Assembly: GCA_963920525.1 (NCBI GenBank)
Contig: OY986435.1
Span: forward strand, 221,272,899 to 221,336,898
Source of the DNA: Dichetophora obliterata
Taxonomy: Eukaryota; Arthropoda; Insecta; Diptera; Sciomyzidae
Reading direction: 5' to 3'
DNA: 64,000 nucleotides
In this document: positions 45,371 through 56,270 of the stretch, piece by piece
Position numbering within the stretch: position 1 is the stretch's first letter
Layout: every line of letters starts with the position of its first letter
Notes under the pieces: generated by a model
Told to the model about the DNA's origin: nothing
Databases searched by the model: none
Seen by the model: the letters and a program-made list of their open reading frames with translations, nothing else
Made by a program: the position numbers and the translations under genes

Positions 45371-46331
45371 AAGGGGTCGTCCATAAACTACGTTACTGAT
45401 TTTCCGGTTTTTTTTACTCCCCCCTCCCGCTGCGTTACTTTTCGTAGTGCTTTTCAAAACCCCTCCCCCCCCCATAAAGTAACGTGACATATGAAATTAA
45501 TTCATTCGAATGATTATATATTTTGACTAGCTCTGACAATTTTCACTAGTATTAGTGTCTAGTATGACTAGATACATTAAAGGAACAATTGGAAAAAAAT
45601 CAATAATTAATATCATCTGTAAAAGCTATTCCATCTGCGATCCAAGATTCGATGCTCTCAATCACTGGGATAGAAGAAGCTGGTAGCTTCGTTGAGGATT
45701 CTTGAAAATAGAATTTTTCATCGGATTCTATGTCGACCCATTCAGGTTAATCCTCATTTCTAACGCAAAGAAATTCACCTGGTCTTTGACAGAGTACCCT
45801 TAACGGCTGCACCCGAGCTGCAACAAGTTCTGTGTTTTTGTGTTAATGCTTTCTGAAAATTTATTTATTTAAATAGTATGTTTTATTCCGATTTATTGTA
45901 AACGATATAATACAAACTTATGACAATTCATAGAAGTTTTAAAAACGAAATACAAGCCGCAGGTAGGACACGACCTTGAACCGATTTCTTCTTTCTGAGA
46001 AGGACAGTACATGTCATACGGTATCTCCTTTGATCAAGAACATTCAGGCCTTAACTTCAAAGCCTGTCGCAAAAGCAAAGACCCAAATTTTTCAGACGTG
46101 TGCTGAAATGGTGAAGGAATACCAAAAGGTTCCTGTGTCGAGGGAAAAGGCGGTGGAAGAAATCGTTGAAACAAAAGTTAACCATCAATTTAGACGATCA
46201 AACATAAACATGTAATGTTAAACATTTTTGAAATGATTGTGTTATTAATTAGAGGTAATTGTGTTATCGTAGTGCATTTCAAAACCCCTCCCCCCTCCTA
46301 AATTGGTAACGTAGTTTATGGACGACCCCTA
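45371..46331. mobile_element. TIR element (AGGGGTCGTCCATAAACTAC), 961 bp, coding remnants on both strands
   Basis: TAAGGGGTCGTCCATAAACT, then ACGTTAC at the left, is mirrored by GTAACGTAGTTTATGGACGA, then CCCCTA at the right. C-rich runs (CCCCTCCCCCC) lie inside both ends. A plus-strand frame at 45976-46215 (SPLIKNIQALTSKPVAKAK) and a minus-strand frame at 45600-45790 (WVDIESDEKFYFQESS) look like real former coding sequence but match nothing I can name. No target duplication was identified. Confidence 0.65.
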
Positions 46332-46336
46332 AACAC

Positions 46337-48563
46337 TTGACAAAAATTCTAAAAAACATAACAAAGAACTCGACATACAACATAAGCAACGCTCTGGAAT
46401 TTAAAAAGAAAATCGGCGACGCACACATTTATGATGATGAGGTCATAATATCATTTGACGTAATTTCCCTGTTCCCAAGTATACCAATAGACCTAGCAAT
46501 AAACTTGATCAGTAGAAAATGGCCAGACATCAGTAGACACTAGGGTGGTTACAAGAAATCACTTTTTACAGTTCCCCCCTAAAATGTGCCAATAGACTAG
46601 AAAATATGATTTACAAAGTTTAAGCCCAATCCGATAATGCTAACACGTGCCGGATTGAGGTTCAAGTTTGCAAAGTAAAGTAATAAACCTTAAATTTAAA
46701 AAAAATACTAAAAATTAACGAGTCAACTTATTCCAAGTTTTAAAGTGTGAGTTTATTGAGTACATAAACAAAAGTATTTAAGGTAAAAAAGAGGTTGATC
46801 AACCAATAGTTGTAGCTTTGGTGTCGATTTTAATTTTTAGTTACTTTTTGAAAAAAAGCCAAGTTGGCTTATTTTACTTTTTCTAATTTTTCGACTCTTA
46901 AAAAAATTTTCTAAAAATTTGTTCTGTGGAAATCTCATTTGTAGCAAAATTGTGAAGATTTATTGCCCAGAAACTATAAAATAGGTTGAGGGGTTCACAA
47001 GATACACGCCTTCTAACATGTATTTTTAGAAAATTTTTTTAAGAGTCGAAAAATTAGAAAAAGTAAAATAAGCCAACTTGGCATTTTTTCAAAAAGTAAC
47101 TAAAAATTAAAATCGACACCAAAGCTACAACTATTGGTTGATCAACCCCTTTTTTACCTTAAATACTTTTGTTTATGTACTCAATAAACTCACACTTTAA
47201 AACTTGGAATAAGTTGACTCGTTAATTTTTAGTATTTTTTTTAAATTTAAGGTTTATTACTTTACTTTGCAAACTTGAACCTCAATCCGGCACGTGTTAG
47301 CATTATCGGATTGGGCTTAAACTTTGTAAATCATATTTTCTAGTCTATTGGCACATTTTAGGGGGGTACTGCGAAAGATAGTAACAAAAAAAAAATTCCC
47401 ATACAACTTGTAACCACCCTAGTAGACACACAAAAATCACAAAAACAAACTTTATGGACACGCTTAACTTTTGCATTAGGGACAATAACTTCTTCAAGCT
47501 ACAGGACAATATTTATAAACAACAAAAAGGCATGCCCATGGGATCACCAGCATCACCTGTAATTGCCGACATCGTCATGGAAGAACTTTTGGACACAGCA
47601 CTGGAGACACTGAAGATAAGACCCAGACTAATGACGAAATACGTGGACGACCTCTTCGCAATAATCAGAAAAGACCAAATAGAAATTACTCTAAACGCGC
47701 TTAACAATTTTCACAAAAGCATAAAATTTACCATGGAAACTGAAAATGACGGAAAACAAACATATTTAGACACATTGGTATTAAGACTAGACAACAAATT
47801 GAAATTTGACTGGTTTCAGAAACCTATGGCATCTGGACGCTTAATTAATTTTTATTCTAAACACCCCAAACGGGTAATAATAAATACAGCTACAAATTTC
47901 ATTAAAAACATTTTAGACATCAGCGACAAAACTTTCCATACAAAAAATATAAATAAAATTCGAAAAATACTACAAAAAAATAAGTTTCCTAAAAAGACAA
48001 TCGAAGAGCTAATACACAAATATAAAATCGGAAGAAACATAAAAGACAAAAACCAAACAAACGCTAAAACTTACAAATCCTCGACTTATATTCCCGAAAT
48101 TTGTCTGAAAGATTTACAAAATCCAATTTGTATGACAAAGACAACGTAAATATCGCGCTAAAATCGAACAACACAGTACAACAACTTTACAGTAAGACCA
48201 AAACGAAAATTGACAAGATGGACAAATCCAACGTTGTTTAAAAATAAAAATAAACTAAGGACAAGAATTGCTTCACATAAATCAGACCAAAAAACACGGA
48301 GACAATCGGAACAGAAAACAGCACTTTCGGCCCACTGTGCTGAACACAAACATTCATCGAACTTTGACAATGTACAAATTTTGGAGCAAGAGACAAACTA
48401 CTGGAGACGATACACTTTGGAAATGCTCCACATCATTAACGTTCCACAAAAAAAGAGACTCAACTACAAGACTGACACTGACAATTGCGCACATATATAC
48501 AGAAAGTACATAGAGAAATTCACTTGGCAAGCTGACGAGAAAACATGTAGACGTAGTTTTTAG
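46337..48563 (+). pseudogene. Penelope-like RT plus GIY-YIG endonuclease
   Basis: The RT frame starts in LKNITKNSTYNISNALEF and VIISFDVISLFPSIPID (first catalytic Asp). It is interrupted at 46540, resumes at 47422 in the frame expected after precise removal of 889 bp, and continues with QQKGMPMGSPASPVIADIV, LMTKYVDDLFAII (catalytic YVDD) and GKQTYLDTLVLR. A stop at about 48149 and a frame change lead to the endonuclease: LRTRIASHKSDQ (catalytic Arg region), TALSAHCAEHKHSSNF and RRYTLEMLHIINV (catalytic Glu). The GIY-YIG start is disrupted. PLEs use this nuclease to nick the target. Probably inactive because the RT N-terminus is missing. Confidence 0.85.
46541..47421. mobile_element. hAT-type foldback, 881 bp, near-perfect hairpin, TSD GTAGACAC
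   Basis: The ends TAGGGTGGTTACAAG and CTTGTAACCACCCTA are flanked by exact GTAGACAC copies (46533-46540 and 47422-47429). The two arms of about 370-400 bp are almost identical in reverse complement, for example CCGATAATGCTAACACGTGC with CCGGATTGAGGTTCAAGTTT. The spacer of roughly 100 bp lies near 46920-47020. TAGGG fits hAT ends. Removing the element plus one TSD restores the PLE reading frame. The high arm identity suggests a young insertion or gene conversion between arms. Confidence 0.9.
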
Positions 48564-48700
48564 TGCTAATTGTTTTTAACTTATTCCGTTTTTCTATAAC
48601 TCGTTTATTTTAAATAATTTTTGAAAAATTGTGAGTTTTTAAAATGTAGTTAGTGCATACAAATTGTTTGTTAATTATTATTAAAAATTTGTTACAGTTC

Positions 48701-48729
48701 CTGATGATGCTAGCCGACGGCGAGCGAAA
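48701..48729 (+). ncRNA. Hammerhead-ribozyme-like core in PLE 3' region
   Basis: CTGATGA (48701-48707) and GAAA (48726-48729) enclose a possible stem II: GCTAGCC (709-715) pairs with GGCGAGC (719-725), six of seven pairs, with loop GAC. PLEs are known to carry hammerhead motifs. Here an extra T sits between CTGATGA and the stem, and neither stem I/III nor a cleavage triplet is evident, so activity is unlikely or unproved. Confidence 0.35.
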
Positions 48730-49390
48730 TATTGAAAATAAAAATTTTAAAAAAATTTAAACAAAACGTTTATTTTTCAACCAAAAGATTGGACCTTGAG
48801 CCCGTAAAATATCATTTATTATAAAAGAAGAGGTCAAAAATCAACTAAACAACTTAAATAAATAAATATTATTATAAAGAAATAAATAAATATTATTATA
48901 AATAAATAAATAATAATAAAAAGAAAGAAAAAAACATAGCCATTTCGCTGATTTTTTCATGTAAAGTGCCAAAAATGGTGATTTTTTTAAATGTTTGTAT
49001 AGGGAACCCCCAGGGGGTTCCAGGGAGTTCCAGGGGGTGTGCCACTGGCATGGGTGGATCGACCCTCCAAAGTTAGTGGGAGTCGGTCATACATTTGGAC
49101 CCGATTGGGGCACTCTAAATGGGTCAAAGAGGGATTTTACAAAATCTGACCCTACGGGACAAAAGTTCAAAGTTGGGGCATTAGAATTCGTTTAAGAGGT
49201 ATAGTTCCTCGGGCAAAGTTTCTCATTTTGATCCCTAGAATACGATGTTCACTGAGCAATAGGCGATTTTTTGCCTCCCCACAAATCGACCCGGCCTAAT
49301 ATTTATATTCCATTTGAGACCAATTGGAGAAATGCCTTTGATATCAAGTTGAGAATTACAAATTTCTCAAGTGAATAAATGCAATGCACA

Positions 49391-49549
49391 ATGGAGACAA
49401 TTGACGCTTTAAAGGACAATATTCGTGAAGCCATTGGTGAAATACAGCCGCACACAATCGATAATATGCTTAAAAATTGGACCGATCGTGTAGGCTACTG
49501 CATGGCCAGCTGAGGCAGCTATTTGAATGAAATAATTTTTCATTATTAA
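49391..49549 (+). pseudogene. Possible C-terminal fragment of a Tc1/mariner-like transposase
   Basis: The frame reads METIDALKDNIREAIGEIQP, then NMLKNWTDRVGYCMAS, a stop, and GSYLNEIIFHY. A tail with an 'IREAI..I....L.......R...C....G.HL..IIF' pattern is common at the end of IS630/Tc1/mariner-type proteins in arthropods. Nothing upstream confirms it. Confidence 0.4.
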
Positions 49550-49739
49550 ACGGAAAGATTGTTCTTTCAAATAAAAAAAGAAATTTGAGAAAATATCCAG
49601 TAGTTTTTTTATTAGAATTTTCAAAAAAAAAAGTTATTTGGTGGACCCTTTATATGTATAATTCATGACTTAAGAAATTCAAAAATCGTCGATTGACGTA
49701 AGTTTTTTTGTTTTTCTTTAAAAAAAAAAAACGATTTTG

Positions 49740-49998
49740 CATATGTGACCTTCTCAGAGATAAGGGACCTAGTGTGTCAAAAAACGGGTTTGGACTTAAG
49801 AGTGGATTCTGGTTCCTAAAATGGTGTAGAATAAGATGAAATTAGTTAGATTTCTGATAAAAATTTATTTAACCCATAAATACGTACAAAACGAACTTGG
49901 GAAAATCGATAAAAATGCGTTATGAAACTTTAAATGCGTTTTTCTCAAAACTTAATTTTCACACACTAGGTCCCTTTTCTCGGAGAAGGTTTCATATG
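49740..49998. repeat. Inverted-ended repeat (ACCTTCTCAGAGA / AAGGGACCTAGTGTGT), 259 bp
   Basis: CATATGTGACCTTCTCAGAG, ATAAGGGACCTAGTGTGT at the left is mirrored at 49957-49998 with few changes. The centre is AT-rich. Probably a MITE; the target duplication is unresolved. Confidence 0.65.
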
Positions 49999-50149
49999 GG
50001 TTCGCCATCTCGTATGTCTATTCACTGCAATGTTCTATAGCTCAGTGAAGCGATGGCAAGGCAAATGAAAAAAAAAACAAGCAAGGCGCTTTGTGAGGGA
50101 AATCCCCAATTTCATTTCTGTATGTTTACACACATTTTGTGAGTTACTT

Positions 50150-50412
50150 TTCTCGCTCGTGTCCGCTTGAGAGAGGTTCGCGGACGTTCAACAGACGCTT
50201 GTGTCCACTTGAGGGAGGTTCGCGTCCGCCTAACAGAGGTTTTTCGCCCAATAAGACGAAAATTACTGTCCGCGTCCGCTCAAGAAAGGGTCCGCTTAAG
50301 AGAGATTAATTTGTTCGAAAAAGCGGACGAAAAACTTGGTCGTGGAAAAACTGTCCGCTCAAAAAAGTGTCCGCTTGAGAGAGGTGTCCGTTAGTAGAGG
50401 TTTCACAGTACC
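50150..50412. repeat. Array of GTCCGCTTGAGAGAGGT-type units ending in GTTTCACAGTA
   Basis: Variants of GTCCGCTTGAGAGAGGT occur about eight times at uneven spacing, ending AGAGGTTTCACAGTA. Read in reverse, TACTGTGAAACCTC followed by GGACACCTCTC repeats resembles terminal regions of Tigger/pogo-type elements. No transposase is seen nearby. Confidence 0.5.
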
Positions 50413-51098
50413 TATCTTAATGGCAACTTATTCGAATGTTCTGCAAATATACTCGAAATTACCTTTCCAACGATGTAAGATTTATGTGAATATGCTGACG
50501 TTAACACAGGTAAAATGGTACCACAATTTTTTTGTTTGCGTATTAATATATAGATATGATAAATTTAATTTATTTGTTAAAAAATATGTAATATTGTAAA
50601 TGTTGTCCCATCGGCTTCAGCTGTAATAAGTAGAGTCATAACCGCTTGTGTAGAGTAATCAGAGGACCGATTTTGTTGGCTTACTAAGAATTAGAGAAGC
50701 AGGCATTTTGAAAAAAAGAAAATAAAAACTAGGAAAATAGAAATTTATTACAGATTTAATGCTTGCTTGTTTTTTTGGGAAGAGTGTGTTTTGTTGTCAA
50801 CGAAGAAGGAATACATTTTGTAGAATATTTTCTGAACGATAAAAATACGTGTTTCGAAACTGAAAGCTATTTTTCAGTGCGTTTTATTACAATGTTTAGC
50901 AAAAACTGTGTAAAACTGAGTCTTTGTTAGTATAAAAAACTCGTACTCGTATTGAAATTGATTGCGTTAGGGTATTGACTCATAAACGATTTCTGATTTG
51001 ATCCGAAAGTGATGTCATATCCGGTCATCGATTATTTTCTTTACCTTTGATTCGCCTACAATTAGCTATCAGGATTACCGTATTATGGATTGAGTTAA
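50413..51098. other. Unannotated interval
   Basis: No gene, TIR or repeat could be supported. Confidence 0.3.
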
Positions 51099-51130
51099 CT
51101 TCTGTGTCAATATATTTTTGACATTAACAG

Positions 51131-51293
51131 GTCTCGTGAACGAACTTTGACAAGCATGTTTGACGTAATTGTTGTGACAGCTTATCGCGGCGGCAGTGAA
51201 GATAGTGGCTGTGAATCTAATGATGTAACCACACAACCAGCTAACCACACTGCCAAAGCGCATAGCCGAAAAATAGTAGAGCATCATCCTTAA
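51131..51293 (+). CDS. Candidate terminal coding exon, unidentified
   Basis: After a plausible acceptor (TTTTTGACATTAACAG, ending at 51130) an open frame runs to TAA at 51291-51293. It contains ERTLTSMFDVIVVTAYRGGS, EDSGCESNDVTTQPANH and KAHSRKIVEHHP. The frame is open back to 51099. The mixed hydrophilic composition looks more like real protein than the surrounding AT-rich DNA. No family is recognised, and it could equally be an old element. Confidence 0.25.
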
Positions 51294-52247
51294 AGTGCAG
51301 CAGCTTTCAATAATTATTATTTCGATCTAAGAAAAAAACTCACTGGCATAAAGAACGTAAACACAAAATATCTAAAAATTAATTAAAAACTTATAAAATC
51401 CATTAAATATTGAGACAAATCGAAGATACAATAGCATAAGCAGTAAAATATTCAAATCGAAAGAGTGCATAAATGAATAAAAGCTTTTCAACATAATTCG
51501 TAGTTGTTGCGTTCAACGTGACCATAACAGAAAATGTAAAATGCAGCAACATAAAAAGTTCAAGTAGCAGAAACTTTTATGTAATGAATGAGAATCCAAT
51601 GAGGCGCCATCTGGCGGTTATCTGGTGGCGCAAAGCGAGCCACAGTGGCTGCGTGACAATATGCGTAACTTGAATGAAGGCAGAAAAAGCTCCCACTCCC
51701 TGCTGAAAAGTATGCAAAGTTATTTTGTGTAATGTACCAAAAGTGCAAAAAGTTGTTTGCTGTCTCTCAACTACAGATAACTCTCGGTAAAACGATTTCA
51801 TTGCAGTTAACGATAATAGCGTTTATTTTAACCGAAGTCCTACGTTGGTGTATAAAACTGAATTTTTTTTAATTTTTATATACATATTCCCAAAACCGTG
51901 TAGTTTTGGGATCCAAGCTTAGGGTAGAAGAGGGAGGCTTCAACACCCTAACAAAAAATATTTTTTTCTTCTAAATGCAATGGGGCGGATTGTTTTTAAT
52001 GCACATAATTGACAAAAACTAAAATTTTTTGTTATTTTCTAAAGTGTCGAAACCTCCCCTCTTAAGGGAGCCTTTGCCAGTCTTCAGAGAGGCTTAGACA
52101 CAGGATGGGAGGCATCGTAATTTGATTTGTTTGACTAATATTTTTATGTTCAATTGCATATTTTATTGGAAACTATCTGTTTTTATTTCTTATAAATTGT
52201 CTTCAATGCAAGAACAGTTAATTATACTTAAGTATTATATAATATAA
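51294..52247. other. Unannotated interval
   Basis: No gene recognised. GGCGCCATCTGGCGG at about 51602 is a short local palindrome-like block. Short open frames on the minus strand (51560-51801) have no motif. Confidence 0.3.
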
Positions 52248-53113
52248 CAGGTCATTCAATAAGTCCGTAGGATAAGTAAGAAAAAAAAACAAAATTTTGA
52301 TAAAACTCGATTATATTATTCAACATATTTGTCTTTGAGAGCGATACAACGAGTATAGAGATTTTCCAACTTTTCGATACCACTTTTATAGTACGATTTC
52401 TCTTTCTCGTCAAAATAGGCCTCAGTTTCACCGATTACTTCATCATTGGACTTGAATTTCTTTCCAGCAAGCATTCTCCTGAGATCTGAAATCAAGAAAA
52501 AGTCGTTGGGGCTAAATCTGGAGAATACGGTGGGTGGGTAAGCAATTCGAAGCCCAATTCATTCAATTTTTATTTTCAATTTTCGAATTTAATTTCATGA
52601 CTGTGAGCTCACGCGGCACCCACTTTGCACAGAGCTTTCGCATGCCCAAATGTTCGTGTAAAATGGTAAAAACGCTACCATCTGATATCTTTACAATGTC
52701 AGTTAGCTCGTGCACCTTCAATTTGCGATCGTTCACAACCAATTTGTGGATTTTTTTATGTTTTGTGGAATAACAGCCAGATTTGGGCGACGTTTAAATT
52801 CAGCAATCCACTTTTCTACCATTTGCCTCGATGGAGCAGAGTCCGGATAATGTTTATCAAGCCATTTTTTGGTTTCCACTGTATTTTTTTTTCATCAAAA
52901 AGCAATGCTTTATCAAAACTCAAAATTCAGTTTTTTCCTTTTTTTTTTCAATAACAACAGTTGCACACAAAATGCTATAACTCACGAATCAACTGTCAGA
53001 TTGTTGTCAACTTTTTATACGTAGCGTTTAAAGGTTAGTACTAAATAAAAATCATAAGGAAAAAAATCTAGTAATGCCATATATGTGTCATCCTATAGAC
53101 TTTTTGAACGGAC
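52248..53113 (-). mobile_element. mariner element, internally deleted, with transposase ends
   Basis: The left TTCAATAAGTCCGTAGGAT and the right in reverse complement TTCAAAAAGTCTATAGGAT form the TIRs, next to TA. On the minus strand the N-terminal part (about 52960-52640) reads KHCFLMKKNTVETKKWLDKH and SRQMVEKWIAEFKR, a mariner helix-turn-helix. KVHELTDIVKISDGSV follows. Then the middle is missing and the C-terminal part (about 52580-52316) reads THPPYSPDLAP, LRRMLAGKKFKSNDEVI, YYKSGIEKLENLYTRCIALK. The Asp-bearing catalytic centre is deleted and frames are broken, so it is inactive. Confidence 0.8.
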
Positions 53114-54037
53114 GTACGTTCATGTTGGTTAAATCTATATTAAAGATGTATTTTGGACGGATTTGAGAAGTACCTGGTGGATGATAAGGAGATGCAGAAT
53201 GGACAAAATATTTTCTTTTTCTCGTAGAAGGTCTGACTTTTACTTTTTCATCACAAGAACTATATGACGCACGAACCGATATTTACTTCTTGAACTATTC
53301 TGATAAAATAAAATGGCTGTTTGGCTTTGAACTTGACGAACACGAAGTTGATTTAATCCGCAGCAGGAGCGTTGCCCATCTTCGCGGCAATTCTTCGTCT
53401 TCATTCCTAACAATAGTGTGGGATTTGTCGGTGTCAGCCAGACTAAAGATATTGTTTTCATCGATACACTATGCCGAAGCCTCCCTTTTGCATTTGACGA
53501 ATCCTCCCTTGCCCACTTATTTCACAAATTGCAGAATTTAACCTTTTCCTTTTATTCATTTAGCATATCTTAGATGGTGTATAGACAGCAATAATATGTT
53601 TAAGTAACTGCACTTAAGAATGGAAAAGTTTAATATTATATTAACTGAGTTTCACATCTAAAGTAACTAGCAAATATTACATCAATGCGTTGCAGAAATA
53701 CAAAATCACGTCTAATCACGCAGACGCACCAAGCATCACTGACAAATTTTCATCACAACTATGTTCGGTTGGGAGCAACGTTTTTTTTTTTTTGCGCGAA
53801 CCAAATAGTATGAGGAAAAGTGTAAAAAACTCGCACTTCTACCCTGTATGATTTTTATTTTAGGCAAGTGTGAACCGATATCATGTCCCTTGTAGTATGT
53901 CAATTATATTTCTTTAAAATATTTAAAAACTTCAATTCCTCATCTACCCCTCAACGTGGAATTATGAAGTTTTTCTCAACGTGGGACTACGGTTATTTAT
54001 TTTATTTATTTATTCACCCATTTGATAATCTAAAGCC
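53114..54037. other. Unannotated interval
   Basis: An open frame at 53290-53541 has no recognisable motif. Nothing else is supported. Confidence 0.3.
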
Positions 54038-54040
54038 TTA

Positions 54041-54176
54041 CTGCATTATTCTGTATCACGAAGCAGCACACCAATGACAAGCAAGACACGAAAAGCAATA
54101 CTATTTTCTATACAATATTCTATTGCTTCTCGTGTCTTACTTGTTGTGTGCATTTTCGTTATACAGAATAAAGCAG
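54041..54176. mobile_element. PIF/Harbinger-type MITE, 136 bp, TSD TTA (copy 1)
   Basis: The ends CTGCATTATTCTGTATCACG and, in reverse complement, CTGCTTTATTCTGTATAACG are flanked by TTA on both sides (54038-54040, 54177-54179). A central palindrome TATTGCTTxTCGTGTCTT makes it almost fully foldable. A sister copy lies at 58237-58375. Confidence 0.85.
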
Positions 54177-54179
54177 TTA

Positions 54180-56270
54180 ATTTGGCCAATAAGAATGTTC
54201 CGTAATGGCAAGATATTATACAAATAATTTTTATAAAAATCAAGTTCAGTACCTAAAATAAATGTTAAAACTACCCATCCAGTACGAATATGAAGGAATA
54301 CAAATAAATATATAATTAAACGACATCCCTTAGCGCAACCAGCAACAACGTGCTTCTATTAATTTTTTAATGAAATAATAAAGTAGAGATTTAAAATCAA
54401 ATTTGGCTGCTTACGATTGATTTGAACTTTTTTAAAGTGGCTGAAAAAAATGGTTAAGGCCATTCATTAAAACAAAAAGAGTAATTTTTACAGAGAAAAC
54501 CATATAAAACCTTTCGACAACCACTTTTCACAAAGATATTGCCTATTAGAAGTAACGAATTTGATTAATCTATATCTAAGATTTGTTCTGTCTTGTTATT
54601 GATAATACATTTAAAGCATAAAATGATTATTTTATGTATTAAGATTCATTGGCGCTGACCGATTTAACAATTAAAGAGCTTATTGTAAGAACATGATGTG
54701 TCACATGAATTCTAAAATCAATATTTTATATCCGTTGTACAACTGGATGCCATAAAAATACCCACTGAAGGAATTCCAGCATTAGAAAAATTGTTCTTTT
54801 GAACAAAAAATACTAATACAATTTTTTTAAAACTTTACTAACGATAACTTTCAATTTTTTTTTATTATTAATTGTGATGTATTCTTTCAACTTTTACACG
54901 AATTTAATTGTGAGCTTTTGATATCAAGTAAGTTTGAAGAAGGCAGCAACAACAACTCTGTATTGAGCCCATCACACAGCAAACTAGACAGTCTGTTTCG
55001 GAAATTGCTACATTTCCTCTTCAGTAGTCTTGAGTGATTCAGCTGTGACCAACCCACTATTAAATTTTTATATGATTTGACACTTGTTCGAAAAATTCGT
55101 ATGAACTTTAACGTTCTCATTGGTCATTTAATCATATGACATTAAAGCAGTAGCTATTTTTAGATCAAGCCCTTAACTCTACCAGGGTTGCCGTCTGTAC
55201 TAGTTGCTTCTTCTTTTTTCGATATTCATTGGAGTTCGACGAATGCACCATAAAATTGAAACGAATTTTGCTTCGCTAGAAACTTGTGTTTAACTTAAAT
55301 ACTTTTTAATTGTGTTTTATATCATGTTTTTACAATTAGGCCTCAAAAATCTATAGCTCGAATTTGGATATAAAGTGTACGAATATTTATTAAAACTTAA
55401 AAAATATTTATAGGAGAAAATTAAAATTGTTTATCCGAAAATCTTATTTAAAAGTTTTTATTAAAAGACTCTGCACTGAATATTTGTATATAAAGGAAGA
55501 TGTATTTAATCTATTCGAAATACCTACAACTCGAATTTTTAGTCAATAACATTTTACACAATAAATATCTATTGAATAATCTGTTATTGATTATTCCCGC
55601 TTTTAATTATTAAATGTATAGAACAAAGTATTTGTAATACATGTTTTAATTAATTAATTTTTTATAGAACATTGCTATTTAAAATTTTTAAGCAACTTTA
55701 TGTGAATCAATTTCAAGTTGCTGTAAAAGCTCGGCAACATTTGTCAAGATGTATTCATTAATTCATTCTTTTTATATTAAAAAATGCTCAATGTACTCAT
55801 TACTGAAATGTAACTTTCTGTATGCAATGGTTTTAAAACAGCTTTTTAACTTAAAACTTAAAAGTTATAAGAGTTAAATGAAAAAATTGTGAAATAAATA
55901 AAAAACAACTTTATAGTGACTAACACTAAACGAAAATAAGCATAACTACGCCTATCCTTCTCAAATAAATTCTTTTTGGCAAGACTGATTTTGGTTAGGT
56001 ATCCACGAGCTTTCACTTATTAACTTTTTGGGGTTCAATGTCTGACTTTAGTTAGACAGTTAGTTCAAGTGTCCACTTATTAACTTTTTTGACCAAAACA
56101 TGCTCTTTTGAATGCATTTATCTCAAGATTCTACTGCAAGTTTTTCAAAGCCGACTATTATCAAGTTCTAAAATGTTATTTCACTTCGTTGGAATACAGA
56201 TAATCAGGTTTGTTCTAAAATCCGTGTCGGAATTGGTTTTGTAATCGGAATAGCAGAACGATTCCGATTT
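54180..56270. other. AT-rich interval without recognised gene
   Basis: AATTAAAGAGCTTATTGTAA and GAACATGATG at about 54670 resemble one arm of the inverted repeat at 59836-60041, perhaps a lone end. Otherwise nothing is supported. Confidence 0.3.

Larger units (their letters stand above)
46332..48780 (+). mobile_element. Penelope-like element (PLE), 5'-truncated, interrupted by a hairpin
   Basis: Contains a PLE-type reverse transcriptase followed by a GIY-YIG endonuclease and a 3' region with a hammerhead-like CTGATGA/GAAA core. It lies inside the right TIR of the 42.7-49.3 kb element; ATAAATATTATTATAAATAA occurs on both sides (about 45290 and 48895), as if duplicated on insertion. An 881-bp hAT-type hairpin splits the RT. 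The 5' part of the RT is missing. Confidence 0.8.
42712..49298 (+). mobile_element. DNA transposon with long TIRs and hAT-like gene, 6.6 kb including nested PLE
   Basis: The left end TAGGGCGGGTCGATTT continues through TCGCCTATTGCTCAGTGAA, GTATTCTAGGGATCAAAAT and AACTATACCTCT. The right end repeats this in reverse complement. Arms of more than 100 bp extend, with indels, to the AGAAATTTATTTAGTCAGAA blocks (42927 and 45255). The flanks ATATACAT and ATATTTAT could be a decayed 8-bp duplication, and TAGGG fits the hAT YARNG rule. About 3.5 kb (about 45313-48860) is younger insertion material in the right arm, so the original was about 3 kb. Confidence 0.75.

Noticed and set aside
48995..49195. 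ORF in the right arm of the 42.7-49.3 kb element (YREPPGGSREFQG)
   Set aside because: Lies in the non-coding terminal region. The sequence is explained by the CCCCCAGGGGGTTCC palindrome and TIR.
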